NCBI RefSeq assembly: GCF_000001735.4
Contig: NC_003070.9
Location: 26,273,971-26,337,970 of the forward strand
Source: Arabidopsis thaliana
Taxonomy: Eukaryota; Streptophyta; Magnoliopsida; Brassicales; Brassicaceae
Reading direction: 5' to 3'
Length of the DNA stretch: 64,000 nt
The notes under the pieces were generated by a model that was not told the DNA's origin, made no database searches, and was given only the letters and a program-made list of their open reading frames with translations. Positions 22,975 through 35,657 of the stretch are shown piece after piece. The position numbers and the translations under genes are program-made. The stretch's first letter is position 1, and each line of letters starts with the position of its first letter.

Positions 22975-25900
22975 TTAGCTTCTTGAACCAGTTGATCTAT
23001 ACTTGTAACGCATTGCCCAAAAGAGGTAGTGCAAGAAGTTAGCTGCACTAAGAACACACATTAGCCAATAGAAGTAGTCTAGTTTGTAACGGTTTATGCT
23101 TTTTCCTCTGAGCCAAGGTGTGTTCCCTGAGCTTCCTGTGATGCTGTTTACTATGGACACGATCACTGAGCTTAGGTAATACCCCATAGCCAAAGAAGCC
23201 CACGAGAGCGATGTTGCGAGAGATCTCATTGAGGAAGGTGCTTCCGTGAAGAAATACTCTAGTAGTCCAGCTAGTGTGAATAGATCGGCTGACCCTAGGA
23301 AAAGATACTGAAGTGCGATCCATAGGAAAGTCACGGGTAAGGTTTCTTTCGAGTCAAGCAAGCCGGAGTCTTTAGCCACTCCCTTTCGTTTAATCTCAAC
23401 TAGAGCTGCAACCGCCATTGCTAATATCGAAAGAACTAAACCTACTCCGATTCTTTGTAGATGAGTGACTCCTGTTTCGGTCTTGGTAGCTTTTCTAGCG
23501 AATGGGATAATGAGATGGTCGTAGATAGGTGCGAGGATCATTATGAAAACGACGGGGAAGATCGGTAAGGAAGCTGGAGGTATCTTTAGGCTTCCTATCT
23601 TTGTGTTCATGGAAGCAGCTTGTTGGACGGAGAATGTAGAGAGCTGAGCTAAGCAACAGTTAAGCATGATAGTGCAAGCAAATATCGGAAGCATTTTCAA
23701 GACAATCTTCACATCTTCCACTTGTTGGACTGTGCATTCTAACAATCTATGGACAGGTTTTTCATCCGCAGCTCCATTTAATACTTTCAAACTGTTAGTT
23801 AGTTGTGCCCGAGGAGGCAAAGCTTCTTCTTGACGTGGCTTTTCCAATTCTCCTTGTGATTCAACTTCTTTTTTCCCCTTTGATACGCAATGATTTGAGG
23901 GACTCACGGACATACTCGCAACCGCATTGCTTGAACTTCCACTCGAGCAGCACTTAACCGAAGCCGCAAGAAGAACCTGAATAAAGAAATCATATACATA
24001 ACTTAGGGCACACGTCAATCTCCAATAAGAGCTAAAGAGGTCAAAACAAACCTTCAAGATTGTGGTGAGAGGACTTCCACATGGAATCTTGTTCCTATAA
24101 AATCTTGATCCAGAGAGAAAGATGAGAATAGAGACGAAGATAGCAATGGTAGAAACACCGAATCCCCATTCCCATCCTTTGTTGTCTTCTAACCAAACTA
24201 CAAACGTGACAGCAACTAGTGCTCCACAAGCAAGACAAAACACGAAGTAGTTAAAGAACGTTGACCTTTGTTTCCGACCTTTAGGTGTACTCTCATCAAA
24301 CTGTTCTGCTCCGTGAGATGCTAATGAACCTTTGATCCCTCCCACACCCAAAGCTACAAGGTACAACCCCACGAATAGCATCGCTGCCTTCGAACCACTC
24401 ACTTCTTCACATGTGGGACTATCGCACGATGGAGGCATTAAGGATGGTGTCCGAGCTTGAATTGTGAGTATGATCAATCCCTGCACGTTTCCCAAATAAA
24501 ATTTTAATCCTATTGATTTGTTAAAATCATTAACTAGAGACGGTTATTTTTTTGGGATTAGCAAAGAATAGTATGGGAATGGGACCAGGGGCACGTGAGA
24601 GATTTTAACCCTTGTGGTTCGTGAGAGTCAGATCAGCGACGTGATACAAATAATTGAAACCGTTATGAACGATGAAACGTCGTTCGTTATTAAATGAGGT
24701 ATGGACAAAGCCTAATTTTCGTGTGGTCGCCTCATTGGCCACTGCCTTTTCTTGAAGAAATAACTTCGGTTACACTGACGTAACACCAGGGTTTTAAAAG
24801 TTTTGGACTCTAGTATACATTATCCAATCATATATTGATATATGTTGATTCTAGATGAATGTATATGGAATATAAATACTTCATATCATACAAGTAAATG
24901 ACTCAAATCTATAAAAAGTGACAAGGAGATTATAAGTTAAGTCAGCTATATATATTTTCTTGTAATCTGTTATAAGTTTTCTAATGAAGTTATGATAGTG
25001 TATAGGTATACATGAACCATCAATATCTCTATCCATAATGGGAAGTAGAAGAGTGAGCGTTTGCGTTTGCGTCCGGCCAAACGCTACCCACAAAGCATTA
25101 AGAGCCCCAACTGTACTTTAGAACTACAAGTTTGTTTTGTCTTTTGTAACATTAAGTTGCAGAGTCACGAGGGTACGAGTGGCAGATGTTATATAAGTGG
25201 ACATTATAGTTTCATACCCTATCATACGTAAAGACAAGATAACAAAATAAAATAAAAAGCTTGCTGTGTTACTGAAACCCAAGAAAGAGTTTTTAAATTT
25301 CCTCTTTTAACCCTGAGACAGTGACAGTTAAAACTGATAAAAATACGTTTGGGTCCCGACCTTAACATACGGATTTTTTATAGATGTTATCACGTATGTG
25401 TCGTGTTAGGATCAAAACAAAGCATTGCTTATAGATACGGATACGGTACCGTATCAAAGTCACGCTCCTCTTTGCTTTTGTCCTTTTTATCAGCATCCTA
25501 ATGCACGCATGGTTCGTTGGATTTTTTTTTGCTACAACCATATTTTCATGTGTGATAATTTTCTTTTATGCTAATAATTGTATAGATATACATGTGGGAT
25601 CTATTTTAATGTGAACGGATTTATGATTGTGGTGGCTTAGCCATTAAAAACAAAAGTCAACGGTAGTAACTTAAAACTTAAGCGATAGAGAAAAGAAAAC
25701 TAAAGTAATCTAATGGATAACAAAGTTTCTGAATATTTTTATAAGTGGAGTTTGATTTGTTGTTCCTTGTTAAGTTTAGAAATTTTAAAGATTAACAAAA
25801 TGTAAAAAAATGAAGTGATTATAAGAATGATTAAGAGAGGTTTACCAAAAACTCGATGGAAGCTGAGATGAGGAAGATTTGAAAAGTGGAGAAGAAAGCG

Positions 25901-26437
25901 TCGGAGAGGAAACCACCGAGGAGAGCTAGGAGAAAAGCTGTGCCCATGAAATTGGTGACGTCATTTGCCGATTTTGATGGAGACATGTGCATGTATTCTC
26001 TTAGGTATAGCACAAGATTACTCGCATTCGCCAAATACGCTAGATTCTCTAATATCTCCACCACTTCATAAGAGACAAATATATATGAATCAATCACAAT
26101 GATCCATTAGAGAATCGTTCTTAATATAAATGTGTGGATGATAAAGAAAAAGATGCATTAAGAGAATCGAGGGGTAAATTTGGAATTTTGAAACTGACCT
26201 AAGACGAAAGAGGCGGCGAGCATGCCACCGTGACGGCCTTTCACGGCTGCTCTGTTTCTCCAATCGGCGTAGCCTTCCCATCTTGAGACCTCTTCTTCCA
26301 CTTCCTGTAATAATATGGCAAAGAACAAAACAAGACTTTGAGAAAAAGACATATATTTCTATAAAAGGAAACATCATCAAATATTGATTTCTTGAACGAT
26401 GAAGAAAATAATGTGAGAAGCTTCAAGAACCCACCAT
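22975..26437 (-). CDS. NPF4.6: Nitrate / abscisic acid transporter NPF4.6 (NRT1.2, AIT1)
   Basis: Five coding exons on the minus strand: 26435-26437 (only the ATG), 26199-26304, 25846-26063, 24052-24480, 22975-23976, encoding 585 aa. It is a 12-helix MFS/POT-family proton-coupled transporter with a hydrophilic central loop (about 240-310) typical of NPF proteins. The first coding exon is just the start codon, followed directly by the donor GTGGGT. In helix 1 the family ExxE[K/R] motif is EILEN (residues 39-43), lacking the final basic residue. From the literature it was described as a constitutive low-affinity nitrate transporter and later as an ABA importer at the plasma membrane. The third intron (24481-25845) is 1365 bp and holds a CACGTG near 24593. 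The 218-bp exon matches the corresponding exon of both NPF2 genes in length. Confidence 0.97.
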
Positions 26438-29400
26438 TCTCTCTCTTTCTTTCTCTCAAACTTTGAGGTAGAGGAGATATAAAAAAAGGTTTTTATGAAA
26501 TATAAGAGTGAAAGTGAGAAGGGTATTAGCGGAATTTAAAGAGAGGAGAGGAGAAGGGATTGAGGAAGGGTCCAATTGGGTGAGAAGAAAGAAGAATTTG
26601 GGCCCTCTTTATTATTAGAAAATGACTTCATGTTGTAGTTTTCTTTATGCTCTTCTTAGGAAATAACATTGTTTTCTTCTCCTCTAGAGAAAACTAGCTT
26701 TATTTCTTTGTTTTTAGGGCACTAAAGATGATATTAATTCCAAGAATTTATAAAGCTAGTAATATAGTGGTGGAATAAAGACTAATCAATCATGTTTGTT
26801 TTCCCTTTACTTAATATGCAAGTTGATTTTGAAATGGGGTTTCCAATACCAATTAACATATGAGAATTGATTTTGTTCTATTATTCTCTACAAGGTATAG
26901 TGGTAACAAAGTTTAAGGATTGATTGCATATCGATTACTCACATTATATTATTCGTTCACATTTACATGTTAATGAACACTAAATTCTTCTAGATAGTTA
27001 AAGAATGACATAGATTGTTTCACGTAAAATAAACTTTTAGTCTACCACATTTATCTGGTCATAATTATTAAATAAAATACACACTATATTTGGGTTTGGT
27101 TTGTTTAATGGAGAAGGATGCAAGTAAATCCAAAAAAAAAAAGTTGAGGGCAAGATAAAGGTGATGGAAGGAATCAAGCCCTCCACTTAATGGCTTTAAA
27201 ATAAATTTAGTGAAACTATCTTTTTGACTAAAACAAAAATGAAGTAGAACATTCACTTAATCTAGACCTACTGATTCCTCCTCTTTCTATTCATGGCAGT
27301 TTTCATTGCAAAATATCTCCAATAAAATGATGTTACTAATTACCTCTTTTGACGTCTTAAATTCTTTTGAGATAGAATCATAAATAAACTATGTTTTTGT
27401 TTGTCGGGTAATATTGAACTATATATGTTAATGGCTGATATTTGTAAACCATTTTCTATGTACTTTTTATTAGCAATTTAGGTAAAAAAAATGTGATCGT
27501 ATTTTTGTTTAAAAGATAAAATAAACTGTTGTCTCTATATATGATGGTTTTGCCAGAAGATCTTTCTTTCGGAACTCCATTAATATTGGATACGTGTCGT
27601 CTACGCAGAACTTTATTGTTACCACGCACACAAACACACACACACACACAGTGTGAAGAAAAACTTATTTAATTTAATATCGCATATATAAACACACACT
27701 CACTGATCAGTGACGAATGCTCGGAGGAGCTATAGTGGTTAAAGTAATTTTTGTATTTGTACTGCCAATATATCTAAAATTCAAATTGAAAGTTCATATA
27801 TAATAGAAATAATAGACAATAAAACAACAAAGTAACCATTATCATGGCATGGATACAAGAATATGCTGAAATTTAACTAATGCTTTTTTTTTAGGCCAGT
27901 GCTATTCTACTATTCTCAGAATTGAATATATTGATTATTCCAGTGCCATATATGAATACGTATTTGTGTGTACGTGTATACATGTTGGAGTATATGATTC
28001 AAATTCACAAGGACAAGGCTCTAATCACCCTGAGGTCTTTTTATAACGAAGAATCCAATACTGTTTGGGAGGACTTTAACATTAAAGTGATCTCATGCAA
28101 CTAAAGAAACAAGTTGCATAGACAAGTGTCGTGTTTTTCTTATCCATGCAATATTTGTTTTGTTTTCTTGATTTATTTCCCTTCCATTAAGGAATTTTAT
28201 TGTAAACCTGGTTCAGTCTCTATTGCAAACTTTTTCTCTTCAGAATTTATTGTTGTGGTTAACATAAACAACAAACCACATCCTTTAGTTAAAACACTGT
28301 TTTTTTTTTGGTGTTAATTTTAGTTAAAAACACAATTGTCAATGAGAAATAAAATATTCCGGTGAATTAGAAAGCATGTACCGAAAAAAAATCCGAAACA
28401 TTAATTATCTTGAAATATATAGCCGCAATATATTAATTTTCCAATATTCAACTCTGTGGATTCATTTACAAACAATTATTGAATTTGACTAAGCGTACCA
28501 CATAAATTTCTGCACTAAAGTGTTAAAGACTCGAGAAGAAAATTCTCTTTTTGTTTTTCCTAGCAAGATCGATAGAATTAGATATCATCTGTTTATGTTA
28601 AAAAGACTGTTGCAAATATAAAAATACCTAATAAACCATTTTACAAAGTAATCTGCAGAAAATAAAACAAAAGGATCTTGAGATTGAAGCTTCTTGAGGT
28701 TTGAAGGACACAACAAATACCAACCATTCTCCACTTCCGCTTAATTGTGGCAGTGACCGACCCTCTCTTTTCTCTACATTATTTATTTCATTTTCAATTT
28801 TTTAGAACTCTTTCTCTCTTTTCATAAAGCATACAACAAATTGACATTAAATTATACGAAATATTCATAACCAAAGTTCTTTAGACTGCCCGTGAAATTA
28901 TATCTTCTTTTTCTATTTCCCTTTTATAATCTCGTCTGTATATGAGCTGTGATATGTTTGACTGCTGACTTCTCCATTTCATGGACCTGACTTGAAGCTG
29001 GGAAGATTTTTTTTCTTTTTAATGCTTTTTTATTTCTTATATTATCAGTTCTAAAGTTGGGGCCAACCTTGCAGGGGTCTGCAAACTGTATAACCAATGA
29101 TATATATGTTAGAAAGTAACATAATGTTAAAATTTTCCATTTATTTAATTGCACCTGAATTATTGGACGGTCTAATTAAGTCAGCACTCATTGGAGTCAT
29201 TGTCTAAAAACATTAGATCATGATTTTGTATAATGAGTAATATCTAAAGTTGGCTTTCATGGGAAATTGTTTAAAATGATAATGTCAATTTCTAATATTT
29301 CGATTTTAAGAATAGTTAAAAGAAGTTTAACTCAAAACTAATTGTAATTACTCGAGGTGTTATCTCCTTTCATGATGTAAAATATTTAATAATAAATAGT

Positions 29401-29979
29401 TTCTTCTAATTTAACATAAATCATCATCCTGTTTTCTGAATTAGTTGGTTAAAAATAAATTTAAAACTATACACTAATATATAGAAATTTTTTATTTTTT
29501 CGTTTGTTACTCTTTGTATTAGAGTCCTAGTAAATTCAAATAGGCATAGTCACTTCAGTGAAAAAATTTCAATGTACATATGTTTACACATGCGAACATG
29601 GGTACATGTATCATCACTATATAGGTATATGTTTCAATTAAAAAGGGTGAAGAACAAAATATATGACATATATAGATAAAGACATAACGTAACCTCTCGA
29701 ATAAGTTTTGAAAAGAGTTATGATTTTACTAATCAACCGAAGTAATTAATCAAATGAGAATGAGGAAGAGAACAAGATGTGGTTTCAGGTGAAGATGAGC
29801 TCCCATGGATTCGTATTGACTCTTAGCCCCAACTAGATAATGCCAGGTGAAATTTCACGAATATATTCCCTGTGTGGATAATCAAAGTTGACTCTACACC
29901 CAAACATGAGCATGAGGATTGGCCGTTTCTGTTCGCCGTGAAAGAGATTTTTTGTAGGTACGTTAAATAACTTCGCCTC

Positions 29980-30011
<32 letters not shown>

Positions 30012-30012
30012 C

Positions 30013-30096
30013 TGGATTTATAGTTTATGAATAATTTAACATCATCTTTTATTTTTTGAATTATAATTGGATTTATAGTTTTTGAATAATTTAACA
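30013..30096. repeat. 29-bp direct repeat beside an A27 tract
   Basis: tggatttatagttt is followed by a variable base and then tgaataatttaaca, at 30013-30041 and 30068-30096, with 28 of 29 positions identical. It lies directly after the A27 run at 29985-30011. Confidence 0.8.
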
Positions 30097-32990
30097 ACTG
30101 TTCCATTGTTTCCTTATGATAATTATTCTTCTTTTTTCTTAATTATCAACTAGCTTAGATATATTACTGAAAGTGGGGATGATTCCCTTGCCTTTACATT
30201 CCAATCAACCTAGGTTGTATTATATATATAGCCTAAAGAGAGGTGTAGAATCTCTACAAATTAGTAAATTGGTGAGAATCCTAAGCTAATGACAAACAGT
30301 GAAGAAAGACAAACGTAAAGTAAATATTTACGCATTTACAGTCGTCTTTTAGCACATGCTAGTGTTGATAGGATATATAGTATGTATTGCTTGTAGTACG
30401 TAATGTTTTTAACTTTTTATGCATCAGGAAATCCATAAATCTATCGATTCCAAAATAATGCAAATTATGTAGCTTAAATAAATGCAAGTAACTAAAGTTT
30501 TGTGCATGTAGTAGAGCCACTGATCTAAATGGTAAATGTATTTATGCTTATCATGAATGTAGTGTATAGCATTGTAGATAAAAGCGTCTCTTTTATTTTA
30601 TTCTATGGTTTATATAAGCATATATATATATATATATGATTTATATAGAATTGTTATTTCTAAATATATATACTGCATGAAGTTAGATTCACTCGTTGTA
30701 GAAAAAAAAGATTCATTAGTAATACACTAAAAATATAAATTATAAATACTAATGTTGACAATATATAAATATTAATATGACGTAATAGAAAGGATAAAAT
30801 AAATATTTAAATTACTTAATTTAGAACTTATCACTCAAAAAATCAAAATACTTAAACATCGAATCCAAAATATCTAAAATAGAATTTATTTTTATAAAGA
30901 AATTCGAATAACAAGAAAAATTGTAAATTAAACCAACCACAAATATTAAAATTTTCTCACACACCCGAAAAATATACTTGAAGATTTGGAAGAAAGAATC
31001 CGACAAGTTGAGAAAAGTCAACTATTCTGTGGCAAAGGAAAGACAGGTACGGCTTGGAGTAAGCATGCAACAGAAGAATCCAGACCACCTCTCCTTAATA
31101 TCTTATCTGCCTCTTGTTGATATTTTAACTTCTAAATTACAGAATTAATTATTCTAAGATTTTAATTACAAAATTTAATTAGTACTAACTAATTCTCTAC
31201 TCAATCTATCCACACCGTCCAATGGTTCGGTTCGGATGCTATCCTCAATGAAACGTGGGAGTGGGACCATTTTCCTCACCACCCGACAAAACCAATTTTG
31301 CAATTGTCACGTTATACTCACATTTTCTCCGTCGTATACGGTGGTCTTAAGGCTGTAAATAGAACCCTCGATTAGTTTAAATTTTTTTAAACGTAGGGAA
31401 TGATTGTAAAGTGTGAAAGTTTACGAAAACATACAGTTACGGTTTCAAGTGTTACGCTGTCTGACTTTAGCTATTGAAAAAGATTATAGGTTGATGATTC
31501 GAAACTCTTACGTCTAATTAAAAAAAGGAACAAAGAAAAGTGTTATTATTCGTCCTGCTGATTGGTCTGTCGAATTTTAGTGACAACTTAGACAAATTAT
31601 AAAAGTAAATGTCGTTAAAGGAGTTTCAAAATTGAGTTCACGAGAATACATATTATTGATGGAAGTAAGAATTTTTTTTAGCTGATAAGAGATTCGACTA
31701 GTTTTTTGTTTTGTTTTTGTTGATATCAATCTATACGATTAATTATGTTCACAGAATTCTATATATATTTTTCTGATGTCCACTGGAATTGATATTCTAG
31801 CAGTTCGTGGCTCTTGTTATTTACAGTGTTATCAAAAAGCATTTATACATTTAGAAGAAAAAGTTGAAGCAAAGGTACTTTTTTACGAGTGATTTACAAT
31901 TTCTGTGAATATTGGAATAGTTTATATACCACTATCTTTGGGCCAATTATGAATTTTCATTCTATATCTGACACTGCCGGACACAAATGTTTTGTTCTCG
32001 AATAGGTTTATTTTAAATTGTGCACATTAATTGCGTATATTTTCAGTGATTCTGACAACAACTTGAATTCTTTTACTGAATTTGAACACTTTTGATGACT
32101 TAGCTTGTATTTGTATTTTTCTATAACACGAAATTTTAAAATACTATCGTTTTCCTTTCATTTTAGCGTGTATTTATATATATGTCTCATTCTATACATA
32201 TAAACACGAACTATATCTGTTTCTCTATAGAATTGTACAGAGTTAACATGCAAAAACTTAAGAATAAAAACTCATAACACGAGACTATTGAAACTGGAAC
32301 ACTAATAGCGTTACATGTCTTCCCAAAATAATTTTTTTTTCTAATTTTCTTAGCTATAGTAGAAAGTAGGTAACTTTTAAAAACAGTTTTATCTAACCGA
32401 GCATTTTAATAACGGTCTAGTTCTGATAAATATATATTTATTAAAAATTCATTATCCCAAGACAAATTCATTATATACTAGTAATACTTTAAAACCTTTT
32501 AGCTGCAGAATTTATTTTTGCTTTAAAATCGAAATTTCATTTTTTGATTAGCAATGCTTAAGGTTTTCTTTGAAATATACAAATGTAATGAATGAAATTA
32601 TGGTAGAAAATGAAAAATTTTAGATAGAAAGAAAAGAAATAGATGATCAAATATAGTTCATGACTTCATTGTATAAGTTTAGCTTATCTGCCTGTCTAAA
32701 AAAGGGTAAGAATGTGATATAACTAGTCAACACTACTATCTTGAAATCTCACACTTATCTCTTTGTGTTGTCACTTTCTAATCAAAAGCGTCAAAGGCCT
32801 TGCAAATTGTAACTGACAAATTTGGCCAAGTCAGCATCTGACCAAATTTTATGGGTTTTGTTTTTGTAATTAGGCCAAAGCTCTAACTCATGTAGCTTTC
32901 GGTTTAATTTAAATATATTATAAAACTATTTCAAACTAATCATCAATTTGCCAACCTCTTATGCTATTGTTTTAGGCAGATACTTTTGCA

Positions 32991-33534
32991 TCTATATATA
33001 CATTTTTGCAGCCATTTTGTGAAATAAATTCTGGAGTTGGGACTTATTTACAATGGCTGCCATTGACTTTTAATTATTGATTTTTTCCAGCAATAAATTG
33101 ATTAACAAACTAATAATATTCCAAATATATTCAGCAACTATTTAAAACAAAAAATGTTTGACAAACAAAAATATAATTGCAATCCCTTAAAATGAGCAAA
33201 ACCCACCTAAATACATTCTTTATCTATCCAATAAATCTTTTTTCTCCAAAATTTAAACTAGATTTTGGCAACTATTTTAAACAAATATTTATTTTGACAA
33301 ACCAAAATACAATTGCAATCCCGTAAAATATTTATTTTAATTATATATTTAAATTTGCGTTGTACCGCGGTTTTTTTTTACGGGACGGATTTGGCGAGAC
33401 GGGTTTAGTAGGACGTTACTTAATAACAATTGTAAACTATAAAATAAAAATAAATAGATTTAATTTGCAAACTTTTTTATATACTAATTTAAAAAATAAG
33501 TTGTCCCCGCGGTATACCGCGGGTTAAAATCTAA
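32991..33534 (+). mobile_element. Non-autonomous Helitron (ATREP-like)
   Basis: The 5' end TCTATATATAC is preceded by A. The 3' end is CTAA followed by T, matching Helitron TC...CTRR ends inserted between A and T without target duplication. Seven bases before CTAA is a perfect 18-base palindrome (33506-33523, CCCGCGGTATACCGCGGG), the expected 3' hairpin. Internal sequence has an imperfect tandem duplication (gcaactatt..aaacaaa to attgcaatccc, near 33134-33192 and 33268-33328) and a second CCGCGG-rich patch near 33365. At 544 bp it cannot encode a Rep/helicase. Confidence 0.85.
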
Positions 33535-35657
33535 TTCTTCATGTTTATGATACGCAAAACAAAATCTTTTAGAACTACAATTTAATATTTAATATTAAAA
33601 ACTACATTCACATTCTTGGAATGTTTCGGACGTATCAATTAGTTTAAGATTAGGTAGCATTTTATTATTGAAAGCTGCGTAATCCTGTCTTAATTAATTA
33701 TCCTAATTAGTACTACTTCTGATTGTAAGTTGCTTACTAAACCACTAAAGCGTAGCCCTGATTCCTGAACCAAACACAAGAGACGTATCATTTACGTAAA
33801 TACAAAGATATTAAAGAATGATAAACCCTCGAAAATGTGATTGGTTAAGTTACTGTAATTTGATTGCCTCCGAAAGAGCCGGGAGAATTTAATCTAACCC
33901 ATAGTCCCTTTGTTCCACTTATTTTAGTTTTTAATACTTTTTTAATTATTTATGGAATTAACCAATCTCCGTCGCACACAAAAAATAAATAAAATATCGT
34001 ATATTTATAAATTGTTAATTTATTTTTTTGGGACAAAATATCTATAAATTGTTGTTAATGTCTTTTGAAAGTAAAACAAAAAAATTGGTTTTATGTGTCA
34101 TTTGAAAAATATGGTCTTTGTATCTAACTTTTTGTTTTGTTTTGACCGTTATAGATTTTTTGTTAAGAAATAATAATTGTTTTGGATTTTCTAAATTGTA
34201 TGTTAACGGGCCAAATTTTAGGGGTACTTTGGTCAATTAAATGCTCAAAACGCTAAAATGGCTATAATTTGTTTTATTGTTAATCGAAAGACAGTTATGT
34301 TATTTCATTAATTTTGAATTTCAAAAATCAAACATTTTCTCTCTTCTCCTTCTTCACACGAACAACGTCTCTTCTCGTCTTCTCTGATAATAGCGATTCG
34401 AGTCTCAACTGAAGCATCGTTGACGAATCAGTTGTGATCGTTTCGTGTCGATGATGTTTTTCAACTCTGATCTGATTTTACAAGAACTCGTTGGATAAAT
34501 GGTAAAAGTTCTTGATTTTGCTATCTGTGTTCTTACAGAACGATCGATTCTTTCGTCTTTTTTAGTTTTAATATTTTCAATCATGATTGCGTTAAGGCCC
34601 AAATCCAACAAATTTGGGCTCATTCAAAGCAGGCCCATTCCAAAAGTTACTGATTCTTCTCTAGCCCAAGCAATGTACCTACTTGCGTAACACGTAAAGA
34701 CTAATTTCACTGGGTTGTCTATTGCTTTATAAGATCATCGGTACAAAATTGTTTATCAGGTTGCATCATTAAAACCAAATGAAATAAAAAAATTGTTATC
34801 CGAAACAAACACATTAACCAAATTCATAGACTTGGAGATTAATCATCCAAGAAAAAGAAAAGTAGCAAACATCAAAAAGAATGAGTGGAACCCAAATAAA
34901 TAAAAGTTGTTTTTGGTTTTTTATTTTATTCGAAAAATACTAATAAAGAAAGGAGAACTTAGAAGTTGAAGGAACTCGAGTTCCTCTTCCACTCGAACAG
35001 CGAATCCATGATGAAGACATGACATTTGCTTAGATTATTCCCTTCGACATTCAAACACTGCAATAATCATTAAGAATAAATTCACAAGCAAATAATTTTG
35101 CAAATGACTGACAATTAAGGAAGACTCCATCAAAAAGATTATAAGTAGTACTAGATAATGTATTTTGTGAGTCTTACGTCTTGAAATGCATTATAGCTGA
35201 TGTCAAGATTATAAGGTTTTCATTATTGTCGGTTTTTTTTTTCTTTCCTTTTTTTCCTAATACTTTTATTAGTTTTAAAGTTTAAACTCTTTTAATTTTC
35301 ATTACTTGTCACCACCACTTTTATTTACTAAAATGTATTACTATATATTGCTAAATATTTTCAAATACTTTATTTTATTTAATAAACAGATCTTGTGTGA
35401 CACATAGCTTAATTCTATTGATTGAACATTTAACTGACACTTATCTTAATTTTATTTTTTCCATGATCTTGGAAAGAAATATGTGTAAATATATATCTCA
35501 TATCTTCAACTATATTTTGTTGAGATTACATATGTCCACGTCTTGTCTTAGTTTGTTCTATATATGGATAAGCCATCTTTTTACTTCTATTAGAACCTGA
35601 ACTCATCTGCCTCAACACAAACAAAAAAAGAGGTCTACTAGAAGACTTGAGTAAAGC

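Larger units (their letters stand above)
26438..35657. other. Gene-poor 9-kb stretch between NPF4.6 and NPF2.14
   Basis: The first part is the NPF4.6 leader and promoter. The rest is AT-rich with no supportable gene or structural RNA. It holds a CA repeat near 27630-27650, a run of 27 A at 29985-30011 followed by a 29-bp direct repeat, a Helitron (32991-33534) and a UTR-like CT-rich block near 34330-34500. A less AT-rich patch at 29740-29960 has no open frame I can assign. Confidence 0.55.

Noticed and set aside
27630-27655. CRISPR or other regularly spaced array (CA repeats here and elsewhere)
   Set aside because: These are simple microsatellites without spacers; the window is plant nuclear DNA and no array of repeat-spacer units was found.
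28924-31021. Short open frames in the 26.5-35.6 kb gap (for example 28924-29154 and 30821-31021)
   Set aside because: Composition follows the AT-rich background, there are no splice partners or domains, and no TATA/leader arrangement supports them.
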